Assembly (NCBI GenBank): GCA_036245805.1
Contig: BTRK01000004.1
Location: 9,672,001 to 9,736,000 of the forward strand
Reading direction: 5' to 3'
Length of the DNA: 64,000 bases
DNA from: Pristionchus mayeri
Lineage: Eukaryota; Nematoda; Chromadorea; Rhabditida; Neodiplogasteridae
Shown piece after piece: positions 1 to 10,205 of this stretch; positions within the stretch are counted from its first letter, which is position 1; each line of letters opens with the position of its first letter. The notes under the pieces were generated by a model. That model worked only from the letters and a program-made list of their open reading frames with translations, did not search any database and was not told where the DNA came from. Made by a program: the position numbers and the translations under genes.

Positions 1-1426
1 CACTGCTTGCCAGCCGCAGAATGGCAGACATCCTCTTCCACTCCTCGCCGAGAATCTTGCATGTATCACAATGCATGAATGCATCAGCCTTAAATAATAT
101 ATTAATTACTCTGGTTACTCTATTTAATCTAAAATTTAAAAAAACCTGCACGGCAATCACAATATAAAGCAGATAAGACGTACCATTAACAAAAAAAGGT
201 TATCAGCGCAAAAAAGGTGCGCGTATTTATTGAAACAACGACTAGAAACAAATAAATATTTTTTAACGTACACCGCGCCTCTTGAGTCCAATTCCAACAT
301 ATTGTCGCAGCATCTCCTTCGAAAGATGACTCCCGTTGGCATTAGTACGCAGAAAATGCTTGCAAAAAACATACGTACAGTAAATATTATATAAATTGAG
401 AAAAGTAGTTGATCGCTAGTAGTTACAGGTAATATAAACGAACTTCGTAGACTGCGAACGGCCGAGCATGAGGTCAGCTCCATCCATAGGATTGTACTGT
501 CCGTGGAATGAGTTGTGAACAGCGATTCTAGCAATTGCTCTGCACACGTTGTCAGAAACCTTCCCCTTGTCTCCGGCTCGATTGTGAAGGAACGGTTGAC
601 CTCGCCATATCTTATCGAGATACCCATCGAACCTAAATGTGCAGCTAAAAAAACAAGTAAATAGCAAAACCATTTACAATTACAAATGCCAACCACTAGC
701 ACTCACATTCCGAAGGTGATTCCGAGGAGGTTCACGAACTTCAGCTTGCACAACCTCACGCCGCCAACATACGAGTCCACGTCGACAAAGTGGAGGCCCT
801 TTATATCAGACACCTTCGTGGTGTCAGTCCTAAAAAATAAACATTAATGCGGCTTTTTTATTTCCAAAAATAGGCTTACCTGTTCCTCAGGACAGCGAAG
901 ATAGATGACTCACTGACTGAATGGAATTAGGAATATCACGCACACTGACTGAATTAGGAATATCACGAACTGCTTGCGTGATCCCACCGCGAAACTGTAT
1001 TATCGCCATCCTGAAAATGCAAGGATCTACAGTTTAAACATTACGATTAACAAATAAAGATTGACAACACGACAGAGCAGTCTAGCTAAATGCACTCACT
1101 CAGAGAGTTTCATGTTGCAGAAATCATCGCAGCATCGCTCCGACCGAAGCTGACTGTTCGTTTTCGCTTGGACGTTGTACGTGTTCAATGTCAGAGCGAA
1201 CATTGTTGAGCCATTGCGAAGTTTCTCGAGAGCTTCCTCGCTGAAAATAATACGAAATAAATACGAAAAAATCGAGAAAAGCAATAAAAAAGTAGGATAA
1301 GAAACCATTTTGCTATATTTGTGTTATAAATAACAAGGCTTACTCCATGTTTCCTTCGTGAAGGCAAACGGAGACGTCGGTGTACGCAGAGTTTGTCGAA
1401 AAGAAGGCACGCGAGGTCAAGGAAAC
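1..1426 (-). CDS. Unrecognised multi-exon gene, 3' end off the left edge
   Basis: I do not recognise the product. Exons that look real, in transcript order, are 1426-1344, 1240-1100, 1010-880, 829-707 and 632-427, each bounded by AG and GT sites; further exon-like pieces near 310-250 and 70-1 are less certain. The first two join in phase, as do 829-707 and 632-427. The encoded pieces include a Cys-containing segment (RCCDDFCNMKLSE), then DIKGLHFVDVDSYVGG, then a basic, Trp-containing stretch (DKIWRGQPFLHNRAGDKGK) ending GADLMLGRSQSTKFVYI. No signal peptide or membrane span is visible, so a soluble intracellular protein is likely. Exon 1010-880 contains a small tandem duplication that breaks the frame (see findings), so this copy may be damaged. 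The start codon was not found. It is transcribed divergently from the gene beginning at 1724, about 300 bp away, which could be a shared promoter. Confidence 0.5.
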
Positions 1427-1723
1427 CTGTAAATTATTCAAAATTTAATACAATCTAACTAAAAAAAGAAAAGTCGAACAAAAAAGGCCCAAAAGAGGGA
1501 GTCAAACTGAGTATCCCCAACATCAACACGTTATAACGTGTTACAGCCGCTCGACTACGGTAATAAATCAATATCAGGGACGTTTCATCACCTTTTTTTC
1601 GCGCGCGTTCTGGCACTTTTTTCTTTCGATAAGTTTTTAAACAATAAATCGTGTTTTCCTTTTCTTCCTGCGTTTAAATTTCGCAATTTTTCATTGCTTA
1701 TTTCCAGCCCATCGATCGAGCAA

Positions 1724-3368
1724 ATGTCTGGAGGCGAATATATGCACAACGTGTTGTTGCAAACGCAGAACAGCGTGAGTGTTCTCATTTTTTTCCATTC
1801 AATATTCATTTTTTTCATCACAATTTTTAATTTAAATAATATAAATACAGCTCGCTCAAGGACTTGCCAACGAGCAGTTCAATAAAGTAAGGCCGCCGGG
1901 AAAGGAGAACGCACCGACGAACACAAGTGACGTCAAGCAACTCCCTGTTACCATGGAACACGAAGACGTAAGAGCAGTCTAAACCTTATCTTAGTCGATT
2001 AATAGATTATATATATTTCATGTTTAGACTCACGATGACACTTCCCCGGCAATTTCACCTCATCCACCGGATGCTGCACTCGTTCCTCCCATGGATTCTG
2101 CAATTCATCCTCCCCTGGGTGCTGCAATCGATGCCCTCGAGGACCAGGCGGTTCGTTGTCTCAGGCGTGAAACTATGATACATCGTAAGGTGTGGGCATT
2201 ACTTACTCCTGCAAGAAATGCTAAACGTTAGGACGAGCTTGCGTTTCTAGGAGAGAGGTCAATGGTGGAAAGTATAGATATAAAGTTCTTGGTTATGATT
2301 GATTGGTTCTTTTAAGGTGAAAGATCCTCCAACGACGTTGGAAGAATTTGAAGGAGGTACACAGCCGACTAAGCTTCAGCTTCAAGCTAAGAAGACCGCG
2401 CAGAGAACATCGACCCCGAAGCGCGATTCTCGATTTGCCAAAACGCACGGCGGCACATCCGTGCAAGATAATTCAATGGAAACGGTGAGTCAATTTTTAT
2501 TTCCTGGAAGGTGGGCTTGAGGGAATCTCACAGAATGAACTCGAATATTTAAGTCTGACATCGAGGAAAATCAAAATCTGACTGATGTATCTCAGGACGG
2601 CATAATGGACCCATACGACTCGGTAAGGACCTTACATTAAAATAAGATGTTATTAGAGAAAACTAGTCGATAAGGAGTAACTTTTTAAAAATAGATCCTA
2701 GTTAGAGTAAGATACCCGCAAAAAACCAATGACATTAATTCATACATTACAGATGATTGGAGAGCTAGAGCTTTCGTACGACGATGACATCATGGAATCA
2801 CCATCCATTCTCCCACCTCCCATGAATGGCAGCGAATCAGCACCATCAAGCAAGAAGAAGAGGAGAGGATCGAAGATCGACATTGCGGCCAAGGAGGCAG
2901 AACGGGCTAAGAAGAATGAAGAGGAGCTTGCCAAAATGCTCAGCACAATGGGCCCACTAAGCGCTAACACCTCGCAATCACAATCCGTGATCGATGACGC
3001 CACGGACGGTGAAGAAGAAGAAGTCGAGGTGCTACCGATGAACGCCACGAACGCAGAAGGAGGAGAAGGAGTACCGGAAGAAGAAAGGAGTGCGGGAGGA
3101 GTGAAACAACGGAAATCTCAGAGCCAGCCGAATCCGGATGCCTACAGGAGGGTGCCGAACCCATATTCGCGCGTGAGCATTTTTTGGGTTTGAAAATAAT
3201 TATATTTATATGTTGTTTTGATTTGCTAATGAAAATTAAAATTTTCAGATACTGGCGCTTGTCATTGATCATGCCCCCGAGACTCTCGGCAACAAGTTCT
3301 GTGCTTTGCTCAAGGCTGCGCAGAACAACAAGAACTCACCCCACTCTACGATGGAACAGGTTAAATAA
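1724..3368 (+). CDS. Unrecognised low-complexity nuclear-type protein, seven exons
   Basis: Exons 1724-1774, 1851-1967, 2028-2150, 2317-2484, 2554-2622, 2753-3172 and 3249-3359 all join in phase 0. Reading through the last donor gives MEQVK and a stop at 3366-3368, for about 355 aa. I chose the ATG at 1724 because it starts the open exon and follows a good acceptor (tttccag). The protein is mostly disordered: Pro-rich repeats around exon 3 (HPPDAALVPP, HPPLGAA), a KEN-like PPGKENAP near residue 33, a basic cluster SSKKKRRGSK that could be a nuclear localisation signal, a short charged region (KEAERAKKNEEELAKML) likely helical, and an acidic run DGEEEEVEV. No catalytic domain is visible. A chromatin or cell-cycle regulatory role is only a guess from KEN and the basic cluster. 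The following exon-like block (3402 onward) looks like the original continuation but does not join in phase. Confidence 0.55.
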
Positions 3369-3401
3369 ACGCATAAATAACAATTAAAACAGAATTTACA
3401 G

Positions 3402-5134
3402 ATGATGTTGATCAGGGATATCGCAATTGCCTAAAGCTCACCAAGACAGAAGAGGGAGAGTGCACGCAGGCGGAGCTGAGAAGAATATTGGAAGAGGAAT
3501 ACGATATCGACGCGAAACGACAAGACACGAGAGCCGTGAAGGAACTCTCGGATCGCAAGGCCAAGGCTATCTAGGACCTCTCTAGAGTAAGATTTTTAAA
3601 ACGATGGGATTCGCATTTTTTTGGTTTACTAATCAACCCAATTGCAGGAATTTCCGGAGATTGATACCGTGGATTTCCTAAATGCCTACATGTCTGCGTT
3701 GAAGATATCACAGCCGACCGCGGACATGATTCTGAAGAACATCGCGGATGGAACAATGGAGCCGGCAGTAGCAGAGAAGGTATGGAGGGTGGACTTAGTC
3801 GAAAAATCGATGGTGGCCGACGGGGCTCATACTTTCTAGAGATGATCCCTAGTACCTAGATAGTTCCCCTGAAAATTTTCAGAGAGATCCGAGCATTTTG
3901 AAAATCACACATTTTTTACTATTTATTGGAAAATTAATCATTTAGTCATTTAATCATTAATAGGGCATTAGTTATTTATTGCAGGAACTTGCTGACCACG
4001 CGAGAAGGGTGTATTTCCTCCTATACGGAAAGAACGTCCATAGCAACGAGGCTTTAGAAGTCGAGAAACGCCTGGAGACTGGAAGAAGATCGTACACGGC
4101 ACTGAAGTTAGCATTATAAATAAATAGACTTTTGTAAGATACCTCTTCAAAAAATACCAATTGCAGCCATCTACTACAAAATGGAAGACGACTGGATTAG
4201 AAAGCATTTCTTAATAAGGGAAAGTCGGCAGATATGATACTCATGGTACGATAAGAGGGGTATTGGGAAGTTAATCCATTTCCCTAGAAATAGGAGATGG
4301 AAAGATGCTCGAAGCCATGTATCGGCTTCACTATTCCTGCCATCACGGAGCGCTCTACCAATGATGGAATAATATAAGGAGCATTGCCTCTTAAACTTCA
4401 TATCCTTAGAGGTTTGTATAGTAGTAAGAAAATACAATAAATCAGTTTCAATTTCAGGATTTCAACGCGAGATGGACTACAATCAGAGAAGAACTTCATT
4501 CTGTCTTCATGGTTGTCATCGTTGGTGCATCAATAATCTCCATCTCTGCCTCCACGGGAGGAGGAGCTACACCCAAGTTCCTGGATACCAATAGCAAGTC
4601 GGAGAATGGGAAGAATGTGGTGCCTGCTGTTATATTCGGTGGAGAGGACAGGAGGATCTGGTCGAATGCCAAGCTGGCATCAGTATTTGAAGAATTCAAG
4701 ATGGCATACAACTCACTGGATAACGAGGTGCTCTCATCTCATTGACGAACTACTATGATATTTGCCCCACTAAACCACTATTATTAGTAATTACATACTG
4801 TGCCTTACAGCACATGAGGCGTCTGATGTACCACCAAGCATCTGTCCACAAGGAGATCACAGAAGAGAACAAATACAACTCAGTATTTGTCCACTCAAGC
4901 ACACCAGACATAGCCGGTATGTTGACCCCTCCCCCCTTCCTTTTGAATAGCACTTATTTTGAAGCCGTCGTGTCGAACATGGCACTGAACCGCATATTCA
5001 CCTCCGTCACTGGCAACGAGCAAGAGGAATTCGAGAAGACAGTGATTACCATGCAAGCCGAGAAGACTGTTGATGGTTCTTGCATAATAGAGAGAGGAAA
5101 GCAACCAAGAAAGAGAAAGACTGCCACCGAGTAA
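3402..5134 (+). pseudogene. Damaged 3' part of the preceding gene, or a second degraded gene
   Basis: Several coding-looking blocks follow the seven-exon gene. Block 3402 to about 3574 reads DVDQGYRNCLKLTKTEEGE and a long charged helix, but its frame does not join the preceding exon and it meets a TAG just before its donor. Exons 3648-3779 (132 nt) and 3985-4106 are open with clean acceptors. The region 4107-4457 has no convincing coding. Exons 4458-4727 and 4811-5134 are open and in phase, ending with a basic tail (KQPRKRKTATE) and a stop at 5132-5134; together they give 197 aa including GGEDRRIWSNAKLASVFEEF. The mixture of well-preserved exons with one frame break, one stop and a missing stretch suggests recent decay, or two neighbouring genes where the first is truncated. 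The product is not recognised. Confidence 0.5.
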
Positions 5135-5684
5135 CTTCGTTAATAGTTGATTACTATCACTCAGTTCGTTTCACCCCTGTTGTTTCACCGTTTTTTATTA
5201 GTTATATATTTGCGTGATTACTAACTATGATATGCCTTCAAGGCTATATCTAAAACCATTTGTTAAAGTTGTTATTATTGTTGTAATTTCATTCTGCTTT
5301 TGACACCACGATAAAATTTAACAATTGTTAAATATGAAAATAAGATAATACGTTACTGGTCACATATCCGGAGATATATCTGCAATTAATGGGAGAAAAT
5401 AGGAAAGTAGCTGGCAAGGAAACCAGTGAAGCGAGCATCTCTTCTTGGAAAAAAAGGGTGAGAATCGCATATTCTTTTAATTTTCTGTATTTTTATTTAA
5501 ATCTTTTTGTAGTGCATCAATATAATCAATAGCAATGTCATTTATGTTCATATTTCTCGAAATACATACTCCAGCAAATCAGTTTACTAAATTTCAAGTA
5601 ATAATAAGTAAATAAATAGATAGGAATCGATAGGAGTATGAGGGAATAGAAGGTGTGAGCGTTTTAAAAATTTATTTATAGCCT
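5135..5684. other. AT-rich spacer with no gene seen
   Basis: This stretch is AT-rich, full of stops in all frames, and has no splice-site-bounded open blocks. It probably holds the 3' untranslated region and polyadenylation signals of the upstream gene. An AATAAA-type signal could not be singled out among many similar words. Confidence 0.5.
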
Positions 5685-6010
5685 TACTATGTATGACTGC
5701 AACCGGTTGTATCCATCCGCGGATGACTACAACTAGTTGCAGTCGTACTATGTATGACTGCAACCGGTTGTATCCATCCGCGGATGATTACAACTAGTTG
5801 CAGTCGTACTATGTATGACTGCAACCGGTTGTATCCATCCGCGGATGACTACAACTAGTTGCAGTCGTACTATGTATGACTGCAACCGGTTGTATCCATC
5901 CGCGGATGACTACAACTAGTTGCAGTCGTACTATGTATGACTGCAACCGGTTGTATCCAACCGCGGATGACTGCAACTAGTTGCAGTCATCCGAGGATGG
6001 ATACAACTGG
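5685..6010. repeat. 61-bp tandem repeat, five copies, each a near-perfect hairpin
   Basis: Copies start at 5685, 5746, 5807, 5868 and 5929, an exact 61-bp period. Each copy begins TACTATGTATG and carries a 50-bp near-palindrome running from GACTGCAAC to GTTGCAGTC. Inside it are the three short palindromes ACCGGT, CCGCGG and ACTAGT, with CCGCGG at the dyad centre. Copies 1 to 4 differ by single bases; copy 5 is more diverged and runs into a degenerate half-copy reaching about 6060. There is no coding sense here. The array looks like a small satellite born inside a hairpin transposon, since a solo fragment of the neighbouring 2-kb palindrome family lies immediately downstream. Confidence 0.9.
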
Positions 6011-6139
6011 TTGTATTTGTCGATGGTTGTTCACAACGATTGTATTTATCCGATTGCCTTGCAACCGTTGCAAGAAAATGATAAATTTCAAGAGCAACGA
6101 GATGGTCTTTTCCTCCCCTCCATCTATCATGGGCTGCAA

Positions 6140-6215
6140 CTTTCATGTTCATCTCATCATTCCTGGTCTTCATCCTGGTGCGGGGTGGTCGGGTGGACCA
6201 AAAATTGTGAGTTGT
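6140..6215. repeat. Solo fragment of the 2-kb palindrome family
   Basis: The words CATCATTCCTGGT, CATCCTGGTGCGGGG and GTGGACCAAAA occur here and again, slightly changed, near 8517-8570. They appear in reverse complement near 9855-9905, where they belong to the two arms of the palindrome at 8222-10188. This is therefore a detached, single-armed piece of the same repeat family. Confidence 0.7.
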
Positions 6216-6388
6216 GGTGGAACTAAGTAGTTTCCATACTACGGTAGACCAAACTAGTTTGGTCCAATCCGAACCCTCTCACTCAATAACATCTCCCTTT
6301 GCATCCTCAATCCTCTAATCCTATTGTCTCCTCTCAGACTACTCTCTATGCCACGTCAACAACTCATTTGCCTGTCCACTCTCTCGCC

Positions 6389-6397
6389 TATAAAAGG
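6389..6397 (+). promoter_or_regulatory. Possible TATA box
   Basis: TATAAAAGG sits in a moderately GC-rich, CT-rich context (CTCTCGCC just before it). It lies about 830 bp upstream of a candidate spliced 5' exon at 7226-7365. The match to a core TATA element is good, but nothing shows it is used. It could equally be part of a repeat, since related sequences surround it. Confidence 0.25.
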
Positions 6398-7225
6398 AAG
6401 ACGATTGTCCCCCTCGTGGTCATTCTAAGAGACCCTGTCTGACCCCTCGTTGGCCGCTCATTAGTGCTCTAACCGAGTACGATAAAGAGATGAGGCCTTC
6501 TATACTGTACATACTGCACCAACATAACAACTAACTTTCGAAATCGTAAATTAGTTTCGAGTTATCATGTTTAAAGGAATCCTGTGGTCAGAAAGTTTTA
6601 TTTTTAAAAATTTATATAATTTTGAATATCGCTAGTCATCTTCGATTGAAAACATATGTATGAACTATGAACTTTAAAAAAATATTAAAAATAAGTTTCG
6701 TATTGAAAATACAGCTTGAAAATAACAAATTTGAAAAACTGTTCGTGTAGTACATTGTGGGGTAGTACTGTACATTGTGAGTAATGTGCGGTCATTTTGT
6801 AAAAGTTGTTGGCTTTGACGGCGCCCTCCCGCCGTCGGCGTTTTCTCGCGTTTTCCTCGTTTTTTTGTGTTTTATGTCCAATGTACTTGAGCAGAACAAC
6901 CCTAACTACTCATCACGCTTTGAATTGGACCTGGAATGCGTGTTTTTACTAAAATTGAAACGAAAAGCTTGCATTTTCTCTGGCGTTCTCTTGCCTTGTC
7001 GCTCTAGCAATGCGCTTTCTTTCTCTCAGCCCGCGGGGGACACTGATCAACCCCTCCCCCGTACTTCTCCCTCTCCCTCCTCTCTCGGGAGTACGTACTC
7101 TAAAGTGATTCCCTTCCATCGGCGCGCGTCTTTGAATTATTGAATTAATTTCTCGTTTTTGCGTACTATTGAATCACATATTGATATCATATTCTAGCGC
7201 TTTCGTTAATTATTTTACATTTCAG

Positions 7226-7365
7226 AGACGAGTTCTTGCTTGGCGACACCCCGTTAGCCACAGCTGCACCACTCACACACTAACAAGAAGGCGATGATTG
7301 CCATTGCTCGCACCTCCACGCACCAAGCGCAACAGCGAACACCGCTGAAGGAACTGCGAAGCGAG
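7226..7365 (+). CDS. Candidate orphan first exon, 24 codons
   Basis: A good acceptor (ttacatttcag) precedes 7226, an ATG stands at 7294, and 24 open codons follow to a possible donor GAG/GTTGGT at 7366. The peptide is MIAIARTSTHQAQQRTPLKE and four more residues, basic at first and then TPLKELRSE. Base composition jumps to higher GC than its surroundings, as in the confirmed exons of this window. I could not find a matching second exon before the palindromes beginning at 8222. The exon may belong to a gene disrupted by those elements, or may be a chance match. Confidence 0.25.
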
Positions 7366-8221
7366 GTTGGTCTCTAATCGGATCAGTTATCGGGTGGTAC
7401 GTAACTTTTATTGTTGAATCGGTCAAATATATGGTCTATATGGGCTGTATTGGCCCAACCCTTTGTGGTATTTGCGTTCATTTCATCGATCTCGCTCAGT
7501 GCAAAGTGCAAATTTAAGTGTAAATTTTACCTTTTTAATGTAAGTGCAAATTTTACCTTTTTACTACACAACAAATATAAAGCATGAATTAGCTACACTT
7601 CAATGAATATAATAAGTTGCAATGAATAAGATGAATATAATAAATCTAGAGTTAGCAGAAACAACGATCCCGGTATCCCCTAATAGCCACTTCCATGGCG
7701 CCTGTGCTTATGACCATCCTTCTATTGTCTTGCTATATCCACTTATCCATTTGTCCTCTATTGTCTCATCCAATGCCATTTACGAGTTGTCTTTTCCACG
7801 AATCCGGCAGACCAACCGGCCCATTCCTCGCCGACAGTGATGAATGAGAGTTTACGAGAGTATAGTTACGAAATGTCCGGTTTAATTTCTCGAGATACGT
7901 TTCAGGCCCACACCCCATTATGCGCATATAGAACAATCAAATATATTTAGCTATATTAAGTATATTAAATAAAGCTATATTAAGTAATACAGCTATATTA
8001 AGTATATCAAATATATTAAGCTGACCAAATATATTTGGCAAGCTTTGCAAACAAGGTTACGTACCATAATAAAAAGATACGTACCATGATAAATGATACG
8101 TACCACATGGTACGTAATACGTACCACGTTAGTCGCATAGGACAAAAGATGTACCACGTTATTCGCACAGAGCCTAAATATTATACTTCAATAAACTGTG
8201 TTTGTCTAGCATAATATAAGG

Positions 8222-10188
8222 CGAATCGCGAGAGAATCGACCATTTGAGGGGGTTGGGCGGCGGTAGGATTCAAGTTTGTCCAATCTCGCTATAATTTTG
8301 GGTATAAGTATTTCAACTGACGCTCTTTCAAACTGCGTTGTTAGAATTTTGATATCGGTCGTCATCGTCGAGATTCAGAAGGCCAAAATTGGTACTGTCA
8401 CTTTTCGAAAGTCAAATCGCACTCACTTAAATGATCATAAAACCGTTAGAAACAAGATACAGCGCCGTTCTTTTTTCACAAAGATACCATAATGCTCTAG
8501 AACTTTACTGTTGACGTCATCATTCCTGGTGCTCATCCTGATGCGGGGCGGTCGAGTGGACCAAAAGTAGCATAACTTTGGAAATCGGAAAAAGATCGTG
8601 GTTTTTCATGTTTAAGTTGTAGAGCATACATGTGCCTCACTTATCGCCAAAAATTAGGCAAATCGGAATATGAACAAAAAAATGGGCTCACTTTTGTGGG
8701 GCGACCTCAAAATAAGTTCTGTACAAGAGTATTTTCGTATCTTCAATTGTCCTCATTCGGGATCAAAATGGTTCAAAAACTTCCAAACAACATTTTAAGT
8801 TGATTCCCCCATGGCATAACACTTCCGTTGGTCAAAAATGGCTATCGGACCGAAAATTTGAAATTCGATATTTTGACACCCATAAACTCGCAGGATGCGT
8901 CCAATTGTGCTAAATGGGCTCCAAATAAGGTAAATACGTCCTCCGAAGTAGCTCAAAGAAAACGGGCTCTTGAAATTGCGACATTTCTATAATCCGAGGA
9001 AAGGTGCAAAAGTACAGCCCAGGTCAAATTAGGCCTAGCGGGGCCTAGCGAACTATGGCTAGAAATGTAGAGCAGGACATTTCATCTGTTGAAAGTGAGT
9101 CTCTATCTTTAAGTTGAAGCGTGCTACAGAGCCTGGGAGTTGGACAGAAATACGCTAGAATCCCCCGAGAGCGCGTGCTCTAACCGTCTGGCGCTCTCGC
9201 CGGCTGACCTCCCTCTCCCTCTCCTCTATTTATTGCTCTCCCGCACGCTTTTCACGTCCGTTTTGACCAACTTCTAGCCTCTGTAACAACCTTGAACGTA
9301 AAGATAGAGACTAACTTTCAAAAGATGGAATGTTTAGCTCATCGTGTTCTACATTTCTATCCATATGCCGAGTCTCTATGTCTATTTGACCAGGGTCACA
9401 GTTTTGCGTCTTTCCTTGGATTCGTCAGGCGAAATATCCTCTTTTCAGGAAGCATTTTTCTTTGAGCAGTTTCGAGGAATGTATTTACATTATTTGAAAC
9501 CCATTTAGTGCATTTGGGCCCATCTAGCATGTCGAAATTGGTCAAAATACCGATTTTCAAATTTTCTGTCAGGTGGCCATTTATTACCAATAGAAGTGTT
9601 ATAATATGGGGGAAAACACTTATAATGTTGTTTTGGATGTTTTTGAATGATTTTCAGCCCAAATGAGGCCAATTGAAGATATGGAAATACTCTTGTCCAG
9701 AACTCATTTTGGGGTCGCCGCACAAAAGTGAGAGCATTTTTTTTGTTTATGCTCCGATTTCTTTCATTTTTGGCGTCAAGTGAGGCACATGTATGTACTA
9801 CAACTTAAGCATGAAAACCCAGAAAGTTTTTCCGATTTCCAAAGTTACGTCACTTTTGGTCCACCCGACCGCCCCGCACCAGGATGAAGACTAGGAATGA
9901 TGACCTCAACAGTGAAGTTGTAGAGCATGCTGGTAGCTTTCTTTCGAAAAAAGTACGACCTTCTATCTTCATTTTAAACGGATTTATGATTATTTAAGTG
10001 AGCGCGATTTGATAATTGAAAAGTGACAGTACCAACTTTGGCCTTCTGAATCTCGAAGATGACGACCGATATCAAAATTCTGACGACGCAGTTTGAAAGA
10101 GCATCATTTGAAATACTTGTAGTTAAATTTCTTGCCAGATAGGACATATTTTTTTCCCACCGCCGCGGCGTGGTCGATTCTCTCGCGA
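8222..10188. repeat. 2-kb palindromic (fold-back) element
   Basis: The left arm starting GCGAATCGCGAGAGAATCG at 8222 is matched in reverse complement at about 10170-10188 (CGATTCTCTCGCGATTC). Correspondence continues inward through the GTGGACCAAAA block (about 8560 and 9860), the TACATGTGCCTCACTT block and the GTAGAGCAGGACATTTC block, up to a centre near 9205. Arms are about 900 bp, with scattered mismatches and small indels. The centre contains a smaller GAGAGCGC/GCGCTCTC palindrome and a pyrimidine-rich run. No transposase frame is present, so this is a non-autonomous foldback or MITE-type element. The open frames inside it (for example 8174-8365 and 9396-9590) mirror the inverted arms and are not genes. 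Confidence 0.85.
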
Positions 10189-10205
10189 TTCATCTCACAT
10201 ATTAA

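Larger units (their letters stand above)
6260..8221. other. Spacer with one candidate exon and no other gene
   Basis: Most of this stretch is AT-rich and stop-ridden. At 8040-8160 the word ACGTACCA is repeated with short spacers, and at 7940-8030 TATATTAAG-like words recur; both look like simple decay products rather than genes. The open frame at 6784-7143 has no homology-like features and starts in low-complexity sequence, so I do not call it. The only gene-like signal is the candidate exon at 7226-7365. Confidence 0.4.

Noticed and set aside
5685..6010. CRISPR-like array
   Set aside because: Copies are contiguous with no variable spacers, and the organism is an animal. This is a tandem satellite.
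6784..7143. 119-codon plus-strand open frame
   Set aside because: Low-complexity and Pro/Ser-rich at its end, no splice or signal features, and the composition changes in mid-frame. Not enough for a gene call.
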